NCBI RefSeq assembly: GCF_035222275.1
Contig: NC_085881.1
Span: 496,001-560,000, forward strand
Direction: 5' to 3'
Source of the DNA: Podospora bellae-mahoneyi
Taxonomy: Eukaryota; Ascomycota; Sordariomycetes; Sordariales; Podosporaceae
Length of the DNA stretch: 64,000 nucleotides
Positions 58,742 to 64,000 of the stretch are shown here, piece by piece (within the stretch, counting starts at the first letter, position 1; each line of letters starts with the position of its first letter). Made by a program: the position numbers and the translations under genes. Below the pieces are notes generated by a model. It saw nothing but the letters and a program-made list of their open reading frames with translations. It did no database searches and was not told where the DNA came from.

Positions 58742-59797
58742 GACTACCCCTTTACCAAAAGCATGACGTACCGCCGCCTTCTTTCAGATCCCTATGTCCG
58801 CAAAAATACATTGACAAAACGAAGAACACGGGGCCGACGGCTATAGCTGGGACGCTTTGTTGGGGTTCGTGGAGATGTTTGATGAAATACGCTGGTGCCT
58901 TGGACAGAAGTTTGTGTTGGAGCTGGTGTGTACGTGTAGAGACCGATGAATCGACAGGGGTGTCCTCAGGAAAAGGCTACACGCAGGTGCAATTCAAGAC
59001 TAAGGCATGCGATTTGAGACAATGGGCATAATTAGGGGTCCCTGATGGAAACCAAACTGGAGAATTGAAGTGTGCTTGTCGAGAGAAGCGTGTGAAGCTG
59101 AACTGGAAGCTTCGCCTGCGCCATGATGTAATGTCGTTGGGTTAGCGGTGGTGCCCTGGCCAGTTTGATGCCAAGCTCCCCAGGCTGGCTCGTGCTTTTG
59201 CATCTTTATAGTGGGCTGAAGAACACTGTCTGAGAGAGCAACTGATGTATAGCTGATGGCTACAAAACATGAAATAACCCCCATATCTGACGATGTAACA
59301 AAGGATTCAGAAAGAACTGTAGAGCTGTCTACTAAAATGATATCCGTAGTGTCAACAAAGACTCTTTCCATGTCTGAAATCTGAATCTCGAATACAGTGG
59401 ACCCCATCCCCAAAGCGGGGCAGCGGCAGTGGTCGTGGCCCCACCGCAACGGACCTCTCGACCGCGAACTGCCCCTCGCCTACGTCATGCATGACCCGTG
59501 AATGAAGAGCTCTCTCCAACAAGACCCAGTTTGGTACCAGACAAAAGAGCAGAAAAACGTGCCCTGAGGTGTAACCGGGAACGAATAGGGAGGTAGTAAA
59601 CCAAGTAACAACTGGTTGCTTGCTTTCCCCAAATGCATTGAAATACCACAACCACCCATCTTCTTTGACCACCAACTTCCATTCATCAATCAGATTTCAC
59701 ACAAGACACAGCTCCCATCCCATCAAAAGCAACAACGCTCGACAGCTTCCACTTCACCAACAAAACCACATAAACTTTACAAACAATCACAATCAAA
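58742..59797. other. Divergent promoter region
   Basis: 1.06 kb between opposed starts. The plus-strand part near 59.7 kb is a C/A-rich leader typical of highly expressed fungal mRNAs. No additional gene seen. Confidence 0.65.
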
Positions 59798-60339
59798 ATG
59801 TCCAAGTCTCGCGCCCCCCTCGCCCTCGGTGCCCTCGCCGCCTCAGGCATTGGTTACTACCTCTACAGCGCTGGCGGCAACCCCAGAGCAGCGGAGAAGC
59901 AGTTTGAGAGTACGTCCGACCATCACTACACCACCCACCCCATCATCTACCCCTGATACTAATTTCCCCCTCAGGCGACGCCCACCGCGCTGCCGCCAAA
60001 ATCGAATCCAAGATTCCCACCAACTACCCAACCCACACAACCCACAAGGCCGAGAAAGAAGGCACCCGCCTCGGCCACGAGGTCGGCACCAAGATTGACT
60101 CTGCTGTATGTTTTCTTCCCTCGTTCTCGCCCCTTTTTTCCTTTCAAATCAAAAACACTAATAATGCAAAGGTAACCACCGTCAACCGCGACCTCAGCCA
60201 AGCCAAGCACGAAGCTGAGGCCATCGCCAAACAAGCCAAGGCCGATACCCTCAAGAAGATTGACGAGTTTGACCGGACGGTCGAGGAGAAGGCCGCCAAG
60301 AGCAAGAGCTACCTTAGCTCGTGGTTCGGGAGCAAGTAA
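59798..60339 (+). CDS. Small membrane-anchored protein, calcofluor-hypersensitive type
   Basis: Three exons, 59798-59909, 59975-60105 and 60172-60339, with 65- and 66-nt GT-AG introns, giving 136 aa. A hydrophobic segment at about residues 7-25 (PLALGALAASGIGYYLYSA) is followed by GGNPRAAEKQFESDAH and long Ala/Lys/Glu amphipathic helices (AKHEAEAIAKQAKADTLKKI), ending in YLSSWFGSK. The C-terminal SSWFGSK tail and the leader match a family annotated in filamentous fungi as calcofluor white hypersensitive protein, whose biochemical role is unknown. The one-helix anchor with an amphipathic, LEA-like tail suggests a mitochondrial or ER membrane protein facing the cytosol or matrix, by inference. 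It converges on PRP1 with a 321-bp gap. Confidence 0.87.
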
Positions 60340-60660
60340 AGCTCAAGCTATCAACTACTTAATAATGAAAGGAGGTGGGAGGTGGGAGGCGTATGATAAT
60401 GGAAGGGGAGGGCGAACGGAACTGGTTTCTTTGTTTACCATCATGACATGAAGGTCGCGTCAGCGATATCTATACAGTCACAACAGTCATGTTTGGGGGT
60501 TTTGATAACTGGGTGTGTTCAGGTTTTCGGGGTTTTCTAGTTTTGTTTGAATTTGATCTCAAGTTGATCGATCAATTGATATCATTATCCTATCCATACG
60601 TGCCCTGATCCCGTCCCATGTCCCCAAACCAATTCAACATTACAACACTCCTCTAGGACC
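60340..60660. other. Convergent 3' intergenic region
   Basis: 321 bp between convergent stops, containing both 3' UTRs. Nothing else seen. Confidence 0.7.
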
Positions 60661-63555
60661 CTACTCCGGCAAAGAAGCAGCAACCAACTTCAACATCTCC
60701 TCCGTACCCTTCCCCGCATTCTTCGGCATCTTGGCCACCCGCTGCCAATACTCCCCATGTCTCGGCTCCGCCAAAACACACCTGCTCACCAACCCAGCCC
60801 TCTTCTCTTCCGTCCCATGCTGCAGCAAAAACTTGTAATACCACGCCCACGTATCCCCATGGTCCGTGTCCAGCTTCAGCGCTCTCTCAAACCATTTATC
60901 CGCCTGCTCGAGTTTCCTCTCTTTCCAGAGGATATACGCCGCCGTCACCATCAGCACCGGGTCGTTCTCCACTTTCTTCATTGCCTCCGCCAGCAGCGAT
61001 TTGCGCTGGGTTCGCTGTTCCAGGTGAAGAATCCTCTCCGCCCAGAGAAGACCGCTCTTGGGCATCTGCTGCAGGGCAGTAGCCATGAGGGTCTTGGCCT
61101 GAGTGATGTTACCGGCGCGACGCTCAAGACGGATGAGCTCAGTCCACAGCTCCGCCGATTTGGGAATTGCCTGCCTTGCTCTGTCGAGGACGGAACGGGC
61201 CTTGACCACGTTGTTGAGGCGCTCCTCCAGACGGGAGTACAAAAGCCACAAGGGGACCGACGAAGGAACGGCGCGGACACCGGCACCATATGCCTCCCTT
61301 GCCTGCGCCGGCTGGTCCATGTCCTCGTAAATCTGCCCCTTCATCATCCAAAGCTTTGGAGCGTTAGGGAAGAGGCGGAGGGCGTCAATGACGAGGTCAA
61401 GGGCGGCTTCGCTGTTGCCTAGCTGGCGCTCAAAGGCCACGGAACGCATCCAGACACGATCGGTAGGGGCGTTTTGCCGGGCAGTCTTGAGCAGGTCGCG
61501 GGCTTGATCGATAAAGCCGTTGTCAGCCTCAAGCTTGACAGCCGCAAGCCAGATGTCCTCGTTATCGGGGTTTTGCTTGAAGGCACGGGCCAGAACGCGA
61601 CGAGCCTCGTTAATCTCGCCTGCCTTTTCGCGGGCCAGCATGAGCCAGAAGGTCTCTTGGTGAGGGCAGGCCTCGACGGCTTTTTCAAGCGCGTTCCAGA
61701 GGTCCTCCTTGTTGCCGTGCTCTCTCTCCAGGTCAACGGCGGCGAGGTAAAGGCTCTTGCTGTTGGGGAAGACACGAAGAGCATAGGCGTATATCGCCCG
61801 GGCGGTGGCGTACTTTTCGCGGCTGATACTGGCTTTGGCATCTTCCATCCAGAGCTCCTTGCGGTCGTCGTCCTCGTCCAGCCCCCAGCCGAGGGTCTCT
61901 TCGATGATATTGCTGCAGGTGATGACCGCGCCTTCTTCCTCGCACTTTTCAGCCTCAGCAATCCATTCTTCACGCTTGGGCATGGCGTTTTGCTTGACCA
62001 AGAACTTGACGGCATTCTTCATGACTGGTCGTCTTGCACCCTCACCAAGCTGCTCCTCCAGGCGAGCGGCCGCAATCCACAGCTCGTGGGAGTTGGGGAG
62101 CTTCTTGACGGCCTTGTTGAGCACCTTGCGAGCATTCTCCGGGGTCTCTAAATGTGCCAGTCTCAGCCACAAGTCGAGTGATTCGGGGATAAGCTCAGTG
62201 GCCTTGGCTAGCAAAATGCGGGCATCTTCCACATCTTCTTCCAGGTTCACCGCATGAATCCATAAAGCCTCGGATTGTGGGTTATGATCCAGCGCCTTCC
62301 GGATCACCTTCTTCCGTGATCTTTGGTCATTCTCCAGTTTCATGGCTGCCACCCAGAGCTTCACCGACTTTGGGTTGTTGCGGATAGCTTCAGCCGCAAT
62401 AATCTTGGCATTGTGAGTGTCGTTGATGTTGATATTCTCAAGCCAGATATCCTCATTCTTGGGGCAATGCTGGCACCCAGCCGCAATCAACTTGCGGGCG
62501 GCACCCGGTTTCCCTGCTGTCATCTCCAATCTTGCCGCAGCCATCCAACTGGACGCCTGTTTGGGGTTTGAGTCTACAGCAGACTTCAACATCTTTCTGA
62601 ACTGCTCAATATCACCGATACTCTGCTCTGCACCTTGGGTGCCGGCTAGTGAGGTCAAGTAACCCCTCGGATCCAGACTCGTGGCGCTACCTGCCGTAGC
62701 AAGCCCGCTGGTTTGCGATGTCTGCTCAAGTCTTGCCTTCAACACCTTGTCGCGGGCGGCACCGATCTTTGCAAAATCCGTCGTCGTTTCGGTTCCTCCG
62801 GGAGTAGCGCTGGTAGCAGTCCCATCGTCCGCAACTGTCGTGCCAAACTGACCCTGGTCTCTCGCAGCAGCTAGCACGCTGTCGGGCACAGCATAGAATC
62901 TCTCCATCCTCGCTTGTCGTGCCCTCTTGGTCTTGCCGGTGGCATCCTTTGCCTCGGGTATGTTCGCCCAATCTTCGTCGGTGAGCTCGGCCAATTTTCT
63001 CTTGAGCCCGGCAAACTGCTGCTGAATCTTTGGGTTCTGTCGCTCGTATTCTTCTCGTTCGGCTTTTTCTCGTGCTTCCCTGTTCGCAAAAAGTAGACCG
63101 TTGGTATTTCGTTCTCCATTCATCTAAGGGTATAAGACGATAAACCGAGTGCTTTTGGGTGTACGTGTGGGAAGGAAAGCGCTGGGTTAGACTTGAAAAG
63201 GGGAGAGTACTAACCTTTGCTTTCTCCTCCTGCTTGCCATCTTCTCGTCTATATCTTCCCAGATCTTGTCTGCCTCTTCATCCTCCTTATCATAGAAACC
63301 GCCGGCAAACAGGCCAACCTCGTTGTCTGGATCCTGATATCGAGCGGCGTCATCGTTGTCATCATCTTTCGCATTGTCGCCGCCGAGTCCCAATTGCGCT
63401 GTCCTCTTTGCGACGGCAGCCTTGATTTGATCTTCGCTGGGACCTTCTCGCGCCGGACCCAAGTCAGATCTGGTGGTAAAGCCAGTAGCACCACGCCCGA
63501 GACCAGCTACGTAGTTCTCGGGCGCGGGCATGCTAAGGAAGTCCCTCCGTGACAT
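60661..63555 (-). CDS. prp1: Pre-mRNA splicing factor Prp1/Prp6 (U5 snRNP)
   Basis: Two exons, 63555-63215 and 63079-60661, with a 135-nt intron (CAAAG/GTTAGT...GCGAACAG), giving 919 aa. It bridges U5 and U4/U6 snRNPs in the tri-snRNP. The N-terminal PRP1 domain opens with RRDFLSMPAPENYVAGLGRG and continues through EVGLFAGGFYDKEDEEADKIWEDID. Splicing joins ASRRRKQR to EAREKAEREEYERQNPKIQQ, which is exactly the family's sequence across this point. HAT/TPR-type helical repeats (W...A..E..., P....W...A.LE) fill residues about 280-900. The second exon also begins in frame with an ATG at 63123, but that ATG and its 14 codons lie inside the intron. The stop is preceded by AASLPE. Confidence 0.95.
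63080..63214 (-). other. 135-nt PRP1 intron containing an in-frame ATG
   Basis: This intron is about twice the local norm. Reading through the donor from exon 1 stops after eight codons, whereas ATG 63123 is open into exon 2 without interruption. The acceptor is GAACAG at 63080. Confidence 0.85.
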
Positions 63556-64000
63556 TGTGGCGGCTGTTTATCGATCGCGATGTGGATGATGATGTCGTCT
63601 TCTATGAAGAATCTTTATTCATGCGCCTGCAATGGTTGGCGGTCACCGTGGCCGGGGGCGCGAATCAATGGTGGTGAACTGGTAACTTTTTGTTGCATGG
63701 ATTATCAGTTGTCGCGCCAGGCACGAGCGAGCTTCGGAAGTCAAGCAATGCTGCACGCCAAGCTTTGAAGGAAAATAAGTGGGACATGCATCTGCTTTGG
63801 GTTAGGGTGAGGGCTAGGGTTAGGGTTCGGTCTCTAGCCGCATCATTCAAAGTTTTGGACAACTCTTGTATAAGGTGTTGAAATCATTAACATAAATTCG
63901 TAGAATTTTGGAAACTGATAGGCTGGAACGATCCTCTATCACAAGGTCAGTTAAACCTGTCCCGTGTGAAAAAGAGTGTTCCTACAACTTCAAGATGCTG
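63556..64000. other. PRP1 upstream region
   Basis: 445 bp to the window end. It holds the presumed PRP1 promoter and a TTAGGG-like tract at 63802-63825. No start of a further gene is visible. Confidence 0.6.
63802..63825 (+). repeat. Short interstitial TTAGGG-like tract
   Basis: Four hexamers in register, TTAGGG, TGAGGG, CTAGGG and TTAGGG, followed by a degenerate TTCGGT. Two are exact copies of the telomeric repeat used by filamentous ascomycetes. The tract is about 250 bp upstream of the PRP1 start. Confidence 0.7.

Noticed and set aside
60661-63123. Treating PRP1 as one exon starting at ATG 63123
   Set aside because: The first 14 residues do not fit the family, whereas splicing from 63215 to 63079 gives the expected continuous sequence and total length.

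Overview
The window looks like nuclear DNA of a filamentous ascomycete, most likely a sordariomycete near the Sordariales. The evidence is short GT-AG introns (19 inferred, 17 of them 51-67 nt), CTAAC-like branch points just before the acceptors, and a gene set typical of Pezizomycotina: al-3 type geranylgeranyl diphosphate synthase, SIN component Cdc14, a Pom1-like DYRK kinase, and an F-box protein with a Cys-rich N-terminal half. The species assignment is inference. I find no bacterial genes, CRISPR array, rRNA, convincing tRNA or intact transposon. Sixteen protein-coding genes are supported. Exon boundaries were worked out by hand from splice motifs, reading phase and protein continuity.

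Layout. 1-4021: no gene seen. 4022-5853 (-): secreted Fet3-like multicopper oxidase. 5854-10211: no gene seen. 10212-25161, a dense block: DPB2 (-), a small conserved probably mitochondrial protein (+), PC4/Sub1 coactivator (-), PXA/PX/nexin-C membrane protein (+), TMEM19/DUF92 protein (+), Cdc14 (-), GGPP synthase (+). 25618-34621: PEX23-family dysferlin-domain protein (-) and Pom1-like kinase (+). 37477-39776: F-box protein (-). 39777-54339: about 14.5 kb holding only one small gene I can defend (85 aa, 46221-46478, -) plus an exon-like fragment near 48.1-48.3 kb. 54340-63555, a second dense block: mitochondrial PPR-like protein (-), a second dysferlin-domain protein (-), a small calcofluor-hypersensitivity-type membrane protein (+), and the splicing factor Prp1/Prp6 (-).

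The genes are mostly housekeeping and do not form one pathway. Links that can be made: DPB2 carries three ACGCGC boxes upstream, as expected for an MBF-controlled replication gene; two dysferlin-domain proteins of the peroxisome/ER membrane type lie 30 kb apart; Cdc14 and the Pom1-like kinase both belong to cell-division control. There is no biosynthetic cluster: the GGPP synthase has no terpene cyclase or P450 beside it, and the Fet3-like oxidase has no Ftr1 permease beside it.

No clearly new system was found. The best leads are a Cys/His-patterned 85-aa protein alone in the gene-poor stretch, two 60-nt stop-free introns of length 3n, an ATG inside the PRP1 intron, GATA-motif and ACGCGC clusters, and a short interstitial TTAGGG-like tract.
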